A DNA stretch of 64,000 nucleotides from Sphingomonas sp. S1-29 (GTDB taxonomy: Bacteria > Pseudomonadota > Alphaproteobacteria > Sphingomonadales > Sphingomonadaceae). Location of the stretch: assembly GCF_026167545.1 (NCBI RefSeq), contig NZ_CP110678.1, positions 3,275,501-3,339,500 of the forward strand, given 5' to 3'. A program made the translations under genes and the position numbers. Shown here piece after piece: positions 47,819 to 57,427 of the stretch (positions are counted from its first letter, which is position 1; the number at the start of each line of letters is the position of its first letter). The notes beneath the pieces are model-generated. The model did no database searches and was not told the origin of the DNA. It saw only the letters and a list, made by a program, of their open reading frames with translations.

Positions 47819-49222
47819 ATGGCGTCGACGCTCCCTGGCGAAGACGGGGCCGCCGCCGCGCCACACGACCGGCCGCGACCCTATGTCCGCGTGACCGGGT
47901 CGCTAAGCCGGCGGATGATCGTCATCGCCAGCGCGTGGATCCTGCTGCTGCTGACGGGCGGCGGCTTCGCGCTAGACCGTGTGCTGTCGAGCGCGATCAC
48001 CCGCAGTTTCGACGAACAGCTCGATTATCTGCTGACCTCGATGATCGTGTCGGCCGAGATCGGCCCCGATGGCCAGGTCGAGTTCAGCCGCGAGCTTGCC
48101 GACCAGGGGTTTTTCGAACCCTATTCGGGGCTGTATTGGCAGGTCAGCGGCGCGGGGTTCGACCCCAAGCCTTCGCGCTCGCTCTGGGACCGCCGGCTGC
48201 GGGTGACCGATCACGCGCCCAAGGGGTCGGCGCATTATTATGATTCCGAAGAATTTGCCGACGAGAAGCTCCGTGTTGCCGAGCGCGACGTGCGGCTGCC
48301 CGGATCGAAAGTGTGGTGGCGCTTCCAGATCGCGCAGAAGCGCGAACTGCTCGACGCGCAGATCCTGGCGCTGCGCGAAACGCTGATCCGCAGCTTCCTG
48401 CTGCTCGGGGTCGGGTTGATCCTGATGGCGGCGCTCCAGACCTGGTACGGGCTGTTGCCGCTGCGCCATCTGCAACGCGAGCTCGCCAAGATGCGCGGCG
48501 GCAAGGCGGCGCGGATCGACGGGCCGATGCCCGCCGAAGTCGCGCCGATCATCGAGGAGCTCAACGACCTGATCTCGCACAACGAGCGCCAGGCCGAGGA
48601 GGCGCGGCGCCACGCCGGCAACCTCGCGCACGCGCTCAAGACCCCGCTGACGGTGATCATGAACGCCGCGACCGCTGGCGCCGACGATTTGCCCGAGACG
48701 GTGGTACGCGAAGCGCGGACGATGCGGCGACAGGTCGATCACCATCTCGCGCGCGCACGCGCGGTCGGCCGCCGCGGCAGCGCGCATAGCCGCGCCGAGG
48801 TGTGGCCGAGCATCCAGGCGGTCGAGCGCGCGGTCGCGCGGCTGTACCAGCATGTCCGGATCGACGTCGACGGGCGCAAGGACCTCGTCGCGCATATCGA
48901 GCGCCAGGATCTCGACGAAATGCTTGGCAATTTGGTCGAGAACGCCGCGAAATATGGCGGCGGCAGCGTGTTCATCACCGCACGCGCCGAGGCGGGGTTC
49001 GTCGAAATCCTGGTCGAAGACGACGGGGTGGGGATTGCCGAAAGCGACCGCATCCGCATCTTCGATCGCGGGGTGCGGCTCGACAGCGGCAAGCCCGGCA
49101 CCGGGCTGGGGCTCGCGATCGTGCGCGACGTCGCCGAGATTTACGACGGCACGGTGAGCCTCGAGGAGAGCGAGGATCTGGGCGGGTTGATGGTGCGGCT
49201 CAGGTTGCCGGCGGCGCGGTAG
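47819..49222 (+). CDS. PhoQ-like sensor histidine kinase
   Basis: The 467-residue product has a membrane helix near residues 37-57, a periplasmic sensor domain with several acidic residues, a second helix near residue 200, and a HAMP-like segment. The phosphoacceptor is His271 (LAHALKTPLTVI), followed by an ATPase domain (NLVENAAKYGGG, GTGLGLAIVRD). It pairs with the regulator 2 bases upstream. PepSY genes commonly travel with such PhoPQ-like pairs; the signal is unknown. Confidence 0.9.
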   Translation: MASTLPGEDGAAAAPHDRPRPYVRVTGSLSRRMIVIASAWILLLLTGGGFALDRVLSSAITRSFDEQLDYLLTSMIVSAEIGPDGQVEFSRELADQGFFEPYSGLYWQVSGAGFDPKPSRSLWDRRLRVTDHAPKGSAHYYDSEEFADEKLRVAERDVRLPGSKVWWRFQIAQKRELLDAQILALRETLIRSFLLLGVGLILMAALQTWYGLLPLRHLQRELAKMRGGKAARIDGPMPAEVAPIIEELNDLISHNERQAEEARRHAGNLAHALKTPLTVIMNAATAGADDLPETVVREARTMRRQVDHHLARARAVGRRGSAHSRAEVWPSIQAVERAVARLYQHVRIDVDGRKDLVAHIERQDLDEMLGNLVENAAKYGGGSVFITARAEAGFVEILVEDDGVGIAESDRIRIFDRGVRLDSGKPGTGLGLAIVRDVAEIYDGTVSLEESEDLGGLMVRLRLPAAR

Positions 49223-49228
49223 TTATTT

Positions 49229-49335
49229 CTCCCCTCCCTGGAAGGGAGGGGTTGGGGGTGGGTTGGCTGCTTGTAGGGCGACGCGCTTGCCAACAGACCG
49301 ACCCACCCCCAGCCCCTCCCTTGATCAGGGAGGGG
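49229..49335. repeat. Palindromic element CCCTGGAAGGGAGGGG (copy 2)
   Basis: Left arm CCCTCCCTGGAAGGGAGGGG plus GGGGGTGGGT; right arm ACCCACCCCCAGCCCCTCCC followed by TTGATCAGGGAGGGGA. Related to the element at 26000-26113. It lies between the kinase and the convergent receptor gene and may terminate both. Confidence 0.75.
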
Positions 49336-49375
49336 AGCAAGAAGGGGAGGGGTGCTCGCTTCCCGGCCCAGCCAG

Positions 49376-51562
49376 CTACAGCTGGAACCGCACCGTCGCG
49401 CGCAGGTCACGCCCTGCCAGCGGCGCAAAGTCCTTCAGGAAGCTTGCATGGCGGCGTGCCTCGACGTCGAACAAGTTGGTCGCCTGCAGCAGCAACGTCG
49501 TCGCATTGCCGCGCCCGAACGGCCGGAACGACAGCGAGGCGTTGACCATCGTATAGTCAGCCGTCGGCAGCTCGAAATCGGTCACGCGGTTCTGTTCGAA
49601 CACATGCTCGACCTCGACGCGGCCGCCGAACTGCTCGGCCTGCGCTTCGAGCCCGCCCAGCAAGCGGGCCGCCGGGATGCGCGGCGCGGGGCCGACCCCG
49701 GAGATCGTCGTGCGGACATAATCCGCCAGGCCATCGACGTTGATCGCCACCCCCGAAACCTCGGCGAGCTTCGCCGCCGCCTCGACCTCGAAGCCCCAGA
49801 CGCGGGTATCGGACTGCGCATACACGAACACCGGCAGCTCGTCGGCTTCCTCGCCGGTCGGCGACTGATAGATATAGTCGTCGAACCAGTTGTAATAGGC
49901 AGCCGCGCCGAAGGTCAGCGGGCCGGCGGTGCCGCGCAGCGTGCCCTCCAACCCCCAGCTCGTTTCCTTGTCGAAGTCGGGGTTGCCGATCTCGAAAGAT
50001 TGGGTGCCCGCGTGCGGGCCGTTGGCGAACAATTCCTCGGCCGACGGCGCGCGCTCGGTGTGCGAGGCGTTGAGGCCGACGCGGACGGTGTCGCTCAGCC
50101 CGACGCTGGCGCCGACCGATCCCGAAAAGGCGTTGAACTCGCGGCGGTTGAGCGGCGTGTCCAAATCGGCATCGGGCTGCGCCTTGAGCTGGGTATTCTC
50201 GAAGCGGCCCCCGACTTCGGCGCGCACCGCGCCGAAATCGAACGATTGCAGCGTGAACAGCCCGAGCTGCTGCGTCGTGTTGCGCGGCACGAACTTTTCT
50301 TCGCCCACGACGTTGAAGTCGCGGATGAAGAATTGCGCGCCGGTCGCGCCCTGCCACCCGCCGCGTTGCGCCTGCACCAGCTCGAGCCGGCCTTCATAGC
50401 CCTGGTTGAAGAAGCTGGTGCCGATCTCGCCCGATTCCTCGATCTCGTCGTGGCGATAATCGGCCGCCGCCAACCGCAGCCGGATGCGATCGAGGAAGCC
50501 GCCATCGGTCTCGATCTCGCTGCGGATATCGAACCGGGTCTGCTTCAGGTTCAGCCGGACATTCTCGTGGCCATGGCCTTCTTCATCGCCTTCCTCCCCG
50601 TCATGATCTTCGTCGCCATGATCATGGTCATCGCCGTCTTCATGCTGGAATTCGATCCGCGAGGGCACGCCATAGGTGCTCTCGTAGCGCGTGACCGAAA
50701 AGCCCAGATGGCCGCGATCGGTGACCACCGACAGCCCGCCCGCGACTTCCCAGGTTTCGGCGGCGCTGTTGGGCAGGCGACCGCGCAAATTCGCATTCTC
50801 GCGAACCTCGGCTTCGTCGCTGGTCAGCGCGATGCCGCGCAGGCTCGGCGAGAGCAGATAGCCGCCGGTGCGCAAATCGCCGGTGCGCAGATACGTCCCG
50901 TCGACATGCGCGACCAGATTGCCGCCGATCCGCGCCTCGACCTCGCCCGCGATCGAGCGTTCCTCGGCGGCCGAGCCATAGCTGGCCAGCACGTCGACAT
51001 GGATCGCCTCGTCGGGCAGCGCGCGCGGGATCCGGCTGTCGATCACGTTGACCACGCCGCCGATCGCGGACGATCCGAACAGCAATGCCGAGGGGCCGCG
51101 AAGCACCTCGATCCGCTCGGCGGTGAGCGGATTGATAACGGGGGCGTGATCGACCGAGTTGGTCGAGGCATCGATGCTGCCGATGCCGTCGATCAGCACG
51201 CGGATGCGGTCGCCCTGGAAGCCGCGGAGCACCGGGCGCGAGGCGTTGGGGCCGAACGAGGTCGCCGAGACGCCCGGCTGGCGCGCGAGCGTGTCGCCGA
51301 TCGTGGGGCGCAATTCGCGCGTCAGCACCTCGCCCGACAGCACCGAGGTACCCGACAGCACGTCGAGCCGGTTGCGCTGATAGGGGGCGGTGACGATGAT
51401 GTCGTTGGGCTGCGCGGTGTGATCGCCGCGCTGCGGCTCGGCGGCGGCCGCGGGGGCGGGCACCGATGCCGGCGCGGCGCGGTCGGTGTCGTTCGAAGGC
51501 TGCGCCAGCGCGGGAACGGCAACCAGCATCGTCGAGGTCGCAAGCAAGGTACGCAAAAGCAT
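49376..51562 (-). CDS. znuD: ZnuD-like TonB-dependent outer-membrane receptor
   Basis: The 728-residue product has a signal peptide (cleavage after PALA, about residue 20), TonB box NDIIVTAPYQ, plug domain (RIRVLIDGIGSIDAS) and a C-terminal beta-strand ending RATVRFQL. Extracellular loop DNA at about 50560-50655 encodes a run rich in His, Asp and Glu (HDHGDEDHD, EEGHGHEN), the zinc-binding mark of ZnuD. It should import zinc (or a zinc complex). ATG 51562 gives a normal signal peptide; an ATG at 51598 would add 12 residues. Confidence 0.85.
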   Translation of the reverse strand: MLLRTLLATSTMLVAVPALAQPSNDTDRAAPASVPAPAAAAEPQRGDHTAQPNDIIVTAPYQRNRLDVLSGTSVLSGEVLTRELRPTIGDTLARQPGVSATSFGPNASRPVLRGFQGDRIRVLIDGIGSIDASTNSVDHAPVINPLTAERIEVLRGPSALLFGSSAIGGVVNVIDSRIPRALPDEAIHVDVLASYGSAAEERSIAGEVEARIGGNLVAHVDGTYLRTGDLRTGGYLLSPSLRGIALTSDEAEVRENANLRGRLPNSAAETWEVAGGLSVVTDRGHLGFSVTRYESTYGVPSRIEFQHEDGDDHDHGDEDHDGEEGDEEGHGHENVRLNLKQTRFDIRSEIETDGGFLDRIRLRLAAADYRHDEIEESGEIGTSFFNQGYEGRLELVQAQRGGWQGATGAQFFIRDFNVVGEEKFVPRNTTQQLGLFTLQSFDFGAVRAEVGGRFENTQLKAQPDADLDTPLNRREFNAFSGSVGASVGLSDTVRVGLNASHTERAPSAEELFANGPHAGTQSFEIGNPDFDKETSWGLEGTLRGTAGPLTFGAAAYYNWFDDYIYQSPTGEEADELPVFVYAQSDTRVWGFEVEAAAKLAEVSGVAINVDGLADYVRTTISGVGPAPRIPAARLLGGLEAQAEQFGGRVEVEHVFEQNRVTDFELPTADYTMVNASLSFRPFGRGNATTLLLQATNLFDVEARRHASFLKDFAPLAGRDLRATVRFQL

Positions 51563-51598
51563 GGAAAGACCCGTCGTCGTGAGGAACGCCTCTTTCAT

Positions 51599-51888
51599 AC
51601 TGCGATGTTATAAAGTCTCAAGGCGGTTTTTGACGCAGTGCGGCGAGATAGCGTGCAAGACGTGTTTGTTGTCGGCGGCTGTTACAAATAGGCAACAGGC
51701 AGGGCGGGGAGCGGCGCGGCGGCGCCAAGGCCGTGGCTCCGCGCCGTAAACAGGCTCGCGATTGAACCAATGCCCTGCGTACTCGTCCTGCGTTGCCAGG
51801 GGTCCAACCGGCGGTGCGTTCGTGGCGCAGCCCCCCGTCAGCCCTGCGGGTTGCCACCTCCCCTGAAGGGGGAGGGTTTTTGGTAGGC
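51599..51888. other. Gap between the receptor and the Pro/Met-rich gene
   Basis: No gene is supported. It holds a GATGTTATA half-site (51604-51612) near the receptor start, a half copy of the CTCCCCC-type palindrome (about 51826-51880), and the upstream region of the receptor. GTTACAAATAGGCAACAG at about 51685 is the only AT-rich stretch; its role is unclear. Confidence 0.4.
51604..51612. promoter_or_regulatory. Possible Zur half-site
   Basis: GATGTTATA resembles half of the Zur/Fur-family box (AATGTTATA-N-TATAACATT). The second half, AAGTCTCAA, does not match, so the site is only suggestive. It lies just upstream of the zinc-type receptor, which is where a Zur operator would be expected. 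Confidence 0.3.
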
Positions 51889-51922
51889 AAAGAAAAGGGG
51901 CGCGGCATTGCTGCTGCGCCCC
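51889..51922 (-). terminator. Rho-independent terminator of the Pro/Met-rich gene
   Basis: On the reverse strand, GGGGCGC and GCGCCCC form a perfect 7-bp stem with a 12-base loop followed by TTTTCTTT. It ends 28 bases after the stop codon at 51950. This is the best T-run-containing terminator in the window. Confidence 0.75.
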
Positions 51923-51949
51923 TCATCCTAGTGCCGACGCGACCGGCGA

Positions 51950-52420
51950 TTACTCGCCGCGGTTGCGGCAGCCATCGGTCTGGCCGCGCTTGCACACCGG
52001 ATATTCGGCTTTGGGTGCGGGCGGCGGGAACGCCTGCGTCGGCGACATCGACGCCTGGACGCGGACCGTGGCGCCCGCCTGTGCCGGACCCGACATCGGC
52101 GGCTGCGCGGGCATATAGCCACCAGCGGTCATCGAACCGCCGCCGCTCGCCATCGGCTGCTGCGTCGGCTGTTGCTCCATCGGCTGGCCTGCCGGGCTGG
52201 CGGGGGGCATCGTCGAATCGGGGGTCGTCATGGGCGGCGCGTCCTGCGTCGCGTCGGGCGCGGTCGGCTGCATCGTCGAGCCCTGGCTCGCGGGGGCGTC
52301 GGCGCTGCTCATCGGCGCGTCGGCGCCCGATGGCGGCATATTGCCCGAGTTGGTGGGGGCGGTCTGCGCGAATGCGGCGCTGCTCAGCGCCAGCGCGGCG
52401 GTCATTGCGATGAATTTCAT
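51950..52420 (-). CDS. Secreted Pro/Met/Gln-rich low-complexity protein
   Basis: The 156-residue product has a signal peptide (AAFAQTAP, cleavage near residue 19) followed by a low-complexity chain rich in Pro, Met, Ala, Ser and Gln. The C-terminus has two cysteines (Cys143, Cys151) in PVCKRGQTDGCRNRGE. No known domain is visible. The reading frame is supported by a matched terminator and a gap-free position downstream of phoB. Function unknown; the Met/Pro content might bind metal but that is speculation. Confidence 0.65.
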   Translation of the reverse strand: MKFIAMTAALALSSAAFAQTAPTNSGNMPPSGADAPMSSADAPASQGSTMQPTAPDATQDAPPMTTPDSTMPPASPAGQPMEQQPTQQPMASGGGSMTAGGYMPAQPPMSGPAQAGATVRVQASMSPTQAFPPPAPKAEYPVCKRGQTDGCRNRGE

Positions 52421-52528
52421 GCGTGCTCTCCTGCTCGATACCGAAGCGCGAAAGGGTGCGCTGGCACAAGGAACGCGCTGACTCGCGAATCTTTCCGATC
52501 CTGTCCGATTCGGCGGCAGGGCGCCCCG

Positions 52529-53221
52529 TTACGCCCCCGAGTCGAGTGCGTAGCCCGCCGATCGCACGGTGCGGATGATGTCGGGCCGGTCGGTGCCGTT
52601 GATCGCCTTGCGCAGCCGGCGGATATGCACGTCGACGGTCCGGCTCTCGATGTCGCTGTCGTGCCCCCACACCGCGTCGAGCAGCCGCTCGCGCGAAAAG
52701 ACCCAGCCGGGATGTTCGAGGAAATGCTTGAGCAGCCGGAACTCGGTGGGGCCAAGCGGCACGACTTCGCCGCCGCGGCGCACCTTGTGGCCGACGGTGT
52801 CCATCTCGATGTCCGAATAGACCAGTTGCTCGCCCGCGAGCGCCGGCCGGACCCGGCGCAGCACCGCGCCGACACGCGCGACCAGTTCGCGCGGCGAGAA
52901 GGGCTTGGTCACATAATCGTCGGCACCGGTTTCGAGGCCGCGGACGCGATCCTCTTCCTCGCCGCGCGCGGTGAGCATGATGATCGGCACATTGGCGGTC
53001 TCGGGCATCCGGCGGAGCCGGCGGCACACCTCGATCCCCGAAAGCCCCTCGACCATCCAGTCGAGCAGCACGATGTCAGGAGTCGCTTCCTTGGCTAGCA
53101 GCAAGGCTTCCTCACCATCGGGGGTCTGCTTGACCTCGAAATCCTCGCGCTTGAAATGCCAGGTGAGCAGTTCGGCGAGGGCGGCATCGTCCTCGACCAG
53201 CAGCATCTTCACTCGTGCCAT
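52529..53221 (-). CDS. phoB: Phosphate-regulon response regulator PhoB
   Basis: The product (230 residues from ATG 53221; GTG at 53230 would add three) has a receiver domain with Asp54 (IVLLDWMVEGLSG) and a winged-helix DNA-binding domain (GPTEFRLLKHFLEHPGWVFSRERLLDAVWG). It is the phosphate starvation activator that binds Pho boxes. It is the last gene of the phoR-pstSCAB-phoU-phoB order, 11 bases after phoU. Confidence 0.95.
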   Translation of the reverse strand: MARVKMLLVEDDAALAELLTWHFKREDFEVKQTPDGEEALLLAKEATPDIVLLDWMVEGLSGIEVCRRLRRMPETANVPIIMLTARGEEEDRVRGLETGADDYVTKPFSPRELVARVGAVLRRVRPALAGEQLVYSDIEMDTVGHKVRRGGEVVPLGPTEFRLLKHFLEHPGWVFSRERLLDAVWGHDSDIESRTVDVHIRRLRKAINGTDRPDIIRTVRSAGYALDSGA

Positions 53222-53232
53222 CGTCGCCACTT

Positions 53233-53922
53233 TCAGTTGGCTGCGGTTGAGGGAATGCGTTCGCGTTCGCCCATCTGCTCGCCGGTTGCCGCGTAATATA
53301 CCATCTCGGCCAGGTTGGTCGCCTGGTCGCCGATCCGCTCGAGATTCTTGGCGACGAACAGCAGATGCGCCGCCTGGCTGATGCTGGCGGGGTTCTCCAT
53401 CATGAAGGTCACCAGCGCGCGAAAGATCGAATTGTAGAAATCGTCGACCGCGCGGTCGCGCTCGCCGATCGACATCGCCTTTTCGATGTCGCGCGCGGCA
53501 AAGGCGTCGAGCACGTCGTGGAGCATTTCGCTCGCGACGCCCGCCATTGCGGGGAGCACCGACAGCGGTTCGATATGCCGGTGCCCCTCGATATCGGCGA
53601 CGCGCTTGGCGATGTTCTTGGCATGGTCCCCGACGCGCTCGAGCGTGTTCGAGATCTTCATCGCCGCGACGACTTCGCGCAGGTCGTCGGCCATCGGCGC
53701 GCGCAGCGCGATCAACTGGACCGCCAGCCGCTCGACCTCGTGCTCGAGCACGTCTATCTTCTTGTCGCCCTCGATCACCTTGGCGGCGGCATCCAGGTCA
53801 TGGCGCACCAGCGCTTCGATCGCACCGGTGATCGCCTGTTCGGCAAGTCCGCCCATCTGCGCGATCAGCCCGCGCAGCTGCCCCAGTTCGTCGTCGAAAA
53901 CCTTGACCGTATGCTCGTTCAT
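53233..53922 (-). CDS. phoU: Phosphate signalling protein PhoU
   Basis: The 229-residue product is all-helical with two PhoU repeats (GGLAEQAITGAIEALVRHD and DDFYNSIFRALVTFM), including the acidic metal-binding motifs. PhoU links the Pst transporter to PhoR and keeps the regulon off in phosphate-rich medium. It lies between pstB (25 bases) and phoB (11 bases). Confidence 0.95.
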   Translation of the reverse strand: MNEHTVKVFDDELGQLRGLIAQMGGLAEQAITGAIEALVRHDLDAAAKVIEGDKKIDVLEHEVERLAVQLIALRAPMADDLREVVAAMKISNTLERVGDHAKNIAKRVADIEGHRHIEPLSVLPAMAGVASEMLHDVLDAFAARDIEKAMSIGERDRAVDDFYNSIFRALVTFMMENPASISQAAHLLFVAKNLERIGDQATNLAEMVYYAATGEQMGERERIPSTAAN

Positions 53923-53947
53923 GTCGTTGTGCCTCGGGGCGAAGGGG

Positions 53948-54760
53948 TCAGCCGTAGCGGCCGGTGATATAGTCCTTGGTCCGCTCCTGGCGCGGGTTCG
54001 TGAAGATTTCCGACGTCACGCCATATTCGACCAGATTGCCGAGATGGAAGAACGCGGTGCGCTGCGACACGCGTGCCGCCTGCTGCATATTGTGGGTGAC
54101 GATCACGATCGCATAGCGGCCGCGCAGTTCGTGGATCAGCTCCTCGATCTTGGCGGTGGCGATCGGATCGAGCGCGCTGCACGGCTCGTCCATCAAGATC
54201 ACTTCGGGGTCGACCGCGATCGCGCGCGCGATGCAGAGCCGCTGCTGCTGGCCGCCCGACAGCGCCGTCCCCGAATCGGCCAGCCGATCCTTCACTTCTT
54301 CCCACAGCCCGGCGCGGCGCAGCGAGCGTTCGACGACATGGTCGAGATCGGCCTTCGACGGCGCCAGCCCATGGATTCGCGGGCCATAGGCGACGTTTTC
54401 GTAGATCGACTTGGGGAAGGGGTTGGGCTTCTGGAACACCATGCCGACGCGCGCGCGCAGCTGGACCACGTCCATCGACGGCGCATAGATATCCTCGCCG
54501 TCGAGCGTGATGTCGCCTTCGGTCCGCGCGATCGGGATCGTGTCGTTCATCCGGTTGAGCGTGCGCAGGAAGGTCGACTTGCCGCAGCCCGACGGGCCGA
54601 TGAATGCGGTCACATTGTCCATGTCGACATCGATCGACACGTCCTTGATCGCGTGGGTCTTGCCATAATAGACGTTGACGTCGCGCGCCGCCATCTTGAT
54701 CGGGCGCGCCGGCGCGTTGGTCGCGGCTTCGGCAGAGGGTTTGACGTGGACGTCGGTCAT
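53948..54760 (-). CDS. pstB: Phosphate ABC transporter ATPase PstB
   Basis: The 270-residue product is an ABC ATPase with Walker [10 protein letters not shown], signature [17 protein letters not shown] and Walker [14 protein letters not shown], the PstB form. It powers high-affinity phosphate uptake through PstAC. The ATG at 54760 shares a base with the pstA stop (TAATG), giving coupled translation. The N-terminus has a short acidic extension. Confidence 0.95.
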   Translation of the reverse strand: MTDVHVKPSAEAATNAPARPIKMAARDVNVYYGKTHAIKDVSIDVDMDNVTAFIGPSGCGKSTFLRTLNRMNDTIPIARTEGDITLDGEDIYAPSMDVVQLRARVGMVFQKPNPFPKSIYENVAYGPRIHGLAPSKADLDHVVERSLRRAGLWEEVKDRLADSGTALSGGQQQRLCIARAIAVDPEVILMDEPCSALDPIATAKIEELIHELRGRYAIVIVTHNMQQAARVSQRTAFFHLGNLVEYGVTSEIFTNPRQERTKDYITGRYG

Positions 54761-56058
54761 TACCAGCGGGTCTCGAATCGGTTGCGGAGATAAATGGCGA
54801 GCGCGTTCATCGCGAGCAGGAACATCAATAGCACGATGATCGCCGCGCTGGTCTTTTCGACGAAGCCGCGGCTCACCTGATCGGACCAGAGGAAGATCTG
54901 CACCGGCAGCACCGTCGCCGGGCTGGTGAGGTCGTCGGGCGCGGTCGAGATGAAGGCGCGCATGCCGATCATCAGCAGCGGGGCGGTCTCGCCCAGCGCG
55001 CGCGCCATGCCGATGATCGTGCCGGTCAGGATGCCGGGCAGCGCGAGCGGCAGGACGTGGTGGAACACCACCTGGATCCGGCTCGCGCCGACCCCCAGCG
55101 CCGCGTCGCGGATCGAGGGCGGAACCGCCTTCACCGCGTTGCGCCCCGCGATGACGATGACGGGCATGATCATCAGCGCCAGCGTCACCCCGCCGACGAT
55201 CGGCGCCGATCGCGGCATGTTGAAGGTGCCAAGAAACACCGCGAGGCCGAGCAGGCCGAAGATGATCGAAGGCACCGCAGCGAGGTTGTTGATCGACACC
55301 TCGATCAGGTCGGTCCAGCGATTGCGCGGGGCATATTCTTCGAGATAGATCGCCGAGAGCACGCCGATCGGGAAGGCGAGCGCGAGCGTCACCAGCATCG
55401 TCAGGAACGATCCCTTGAGCGCGCCCCAGATGCCCACCGCGGTCGGATCGGTCGAATCGGCGCCGGTGAGGAAGGTCCAGTTGAACCCGCTGGTCAGCGC
55501 GCCGCGCTGCGTCAGCATCGCCGCGGCGGCTTCGGTCTCGGGGGTCGCATCCTCGGTCGCGGCGGTGTGGATGTCGCTCGATGCGGGAACGGTGATCGTC
55601 GCCTGCTTGGTCAGCAGGCTCGGATCGTCCTTCACCGCCTCGCGCACCGTCACCCACGCGCTGTCCGAGATATAGCGTTCGCCCTCTTCGCCGAACGCCT
55701 CGACCGCGGCGACACCGACCGCGTTCTGCAGCCCGGCACCCGCGAGCGCCAGATCGGCCCCGCGTCGCCCGAGCTGGTCGGGGGTGACGTCGAGGTTCAT
55801 TGCCGCGAAGTTCAGCGGCAGCCGAACCTCGGTCCGGCTGAAGCCCGCGAGCCCGTTCGACAGCATCGTCCACAGCAGGAACGCCAGGAACCCCGCCGAG
55901 ATCGTCACCGCGGCGAGGCCGAGCAGCCGGAAGCGGCGTTCGGCGGCGTAGCGGCGGCGGATGCGGCGCTGCATCGATTGGGTCTTCCAATCGGTCGGCG
56001 CGCGCTCGGCGGGCTCGTGCCCCCCCGCGAGCGACTGGGCTACAAGGGTGCTACTCAT
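54760..56058 (-). CDS. pstA: Phosphate ABC transporter permease PstA
   Basis: The 432-residue product has an N-terminal membrane helix ([18 protein letters not shown]), a periplasmic extension of about 130 residues (DUF3333-like) and a C-terminal permease domain with the EAA motif region ([26 protein letters not shown]). It is longer than E. coli PstA (about 296) because of the extension, as in other alphaproteobacteria. It overlaps pstC by 8 bp. Confidence 0.93.
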   Translation of the reverse strand: MSSTLVAQSLAGGHEPAERAPTDWKTQSMQRRIRRRYAAERRFRLLGLAAVTISAGFLAFLLWTMLSNGLAGFSRTEVRLPLNFAAMNLDVTPDQLGRRGADLALAGAGLQNAVGVAAVEAFGEEGERYISDSAWVTVREAVKDDPSLLTKQATITVPASSDIHTAATEDATPETEAAAAMLTQRGALTSGFNWTFLTGADSTDPTAVGIWGALKGSFLTMLVTLALAFPIGVLSAIYLEEYAPRNRWTDLIEVSINNLAAVPSIIFGLLGLAVFLGTFNMPRSAPIVGGVTLALMIMPVIVIAGRNAVKAVPPSIRDAALGVGASRIQVVFHHVLPLALPGILTGTIIGMARALGETAPLLMIGMRAFISTAPDDLTSPATVLPVQIFLWSDQVSRGFVEKTSAAIIVLLMFLLAMNALAIYLRNRFETRW

Positions 56059-57427
56059 ACGCTTCCCGGTATCTCTTCACGACGCGAAGCGCGACGATGT
56101 TCAAGAGGAACGTGATCACGAACAGCGTGAGCCCCAGCGCGAAGGCGGCGAGCGTCTTGGGGCTGTCGAATTCGGCCTCGCCGGTCAGCAAGTCGACGAT
56201 CTGCTTGGTGACGGTGGTCGCGCTGTCGAAGGGGTTGAGCGTGATCGTCGCCGCACCGCTGGCGGCCATCACGACAATCATCGTCTCGCCGATGGCGCGC
56301 GACACCGCGAGCAGCACGCCGGCGACGACGCCGGGGAGGGCGGCGGGCAGCAAGACGCGGCCGATCGTCTCCGACGTCGTCGCGCCCATCGCCAGGCTGC
56401 CGTCGCGCATCGAGGTTGGCACCGCGGCGATCGAATCATCGGCCATTGACGAGACGAAGGGGATGATCATCACCCCCATCACCAGCCCCGCCGACAGCGC
56501 GCTTTCCGAACTCGCGAAGGTGAAGCCCAGCGACACCGCAAGATCGCGGATCGCGGGGCCGACGGTGAGCGCGGCGAAATAGCCATAGACCACGGTGGGA
56601 ACGCCCGCGAGGATTTCGAGGATCGGCTTCATCCATTTGCGCACCGCCGGCGCGGCATATTGGGTGAGATAGATCGCGCTCATCAGCCCGAACGGGATGG
56701 CGACCAGCATCGCGATCACTGCGCCGATGAAGAAGGTGCCCCAGAACAGCGGCACTGCGCCAAGGTCAGCGCCGGGGTCGGCGGGGTTGATCACCTGCGG
56801 CGCCCAATTGGTGCCGAACAGGAAATCGGTGATCGGCACGATCGAAAAGAAACGCGCGCTTTCGAACAGCAGCGACAGGAAGATGCCGAGCGTCGTCAGG
56901 ATCGCGATCAGCGACGCCACCAGCAGCGCGAGCATCACCGCACGCTCGACCCGCGTCCGCGCGCGGAAATCGGTGGCGATCCGCGTATAGGCAAAGGCGC
57001 CACCGGCAAAGGCGAGCAGCACCGCGATCGCGGTACCGATCCAGGCATAGCTGGTCATATAGCTGTCGAAGACCGGGGCGAGCAGCTCGGCCTCGGGATT
57101 GAACGCGCCCAGCCCTTCGGTCCCCGCAAGGTTGCGCGCCTCGCCGAGGATCGCCGAACGCTCGAACCCGGCAGCGGGCAGCGACTGCGCCTGCGGCGTC
57201 GCGAGCACCGCATCGTTCACCAGCTGCGGGCTCAGCCACGACCAGAAGGCGAGGAAGACCAGCGCAGGAACCGCGACCCACATCGCGACATACCAGCCAT
57301 GCTGGCCGGGCAGCGAGTGGAGCCGCTTGCCGCCGACGCCCTGTAGCCGGGTGGCGCGCGCCCGCGCGGTGAGCCAGCCGATCAGCGCCAGCCCGATGAT
57401 CAGCAACAGTAATGCGGTAGCGGTCAT
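56051..57427 (-). CDS. pstC: Phosphate ABC transporter permease PstC
   Basis: The 458-residue product is longer than E. coli PstC (about 319) because of an N-terminal membrane-anchored extension. The permease core carries the EAA-like motif (DGSLAMGATTSETIGRVLLPAALPG) and the SRAIGETMIVVMA segment. The ATG overlaps the pstS stop by 4 bp (ATGA) and the gene overlaps pstA by 8 bp. Confidence 0.94.
   Translation of the reverse strand: MTATALLLLIIGLALIGWLTARARATRLQGVGGKRLHSLPGQHGWYVAMWVAVPALVFLAFWSWLSPQLVNDAVLATPQAQSLPAAGFERSAILGEARNLAGTEGLGAFNPEAELLAPVFDSYMTSYAWIGTAIAVLLAFAGGAFAYTRIATDFRARTRVERAVMLALLVASLIAILTTLGIFLSLLFESARFFSIVPITDFLFGTNWAPQVINPADPGADLGAVPLFWGTFFIGAVIAMLVAIPFGLMSAIYLTQYAAPAVRKWMKPILEILAGVPTVVYGYFAALTVGPAIRDLAVSLGFTFASSESALSAGLVMGVMIIPFVSSMADDSIAAVPTSMRDGSLAMGATTSETIGRVLLPAALPGVVAGVLLAVSRAIGETMIVVMAASGAATITLNPFDSATTVTKQIVDLLTGEAEFDSPKTLAAFALGLTLFVITFLLNIVALRVVKRYREAYE

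Noticed and set aside
51618..53027. Long reverse frame over phoB and the Pro/Met-rich gene
   Set aside because: Shadow of the true phoB reading frame; composition typical of a mirror frame.
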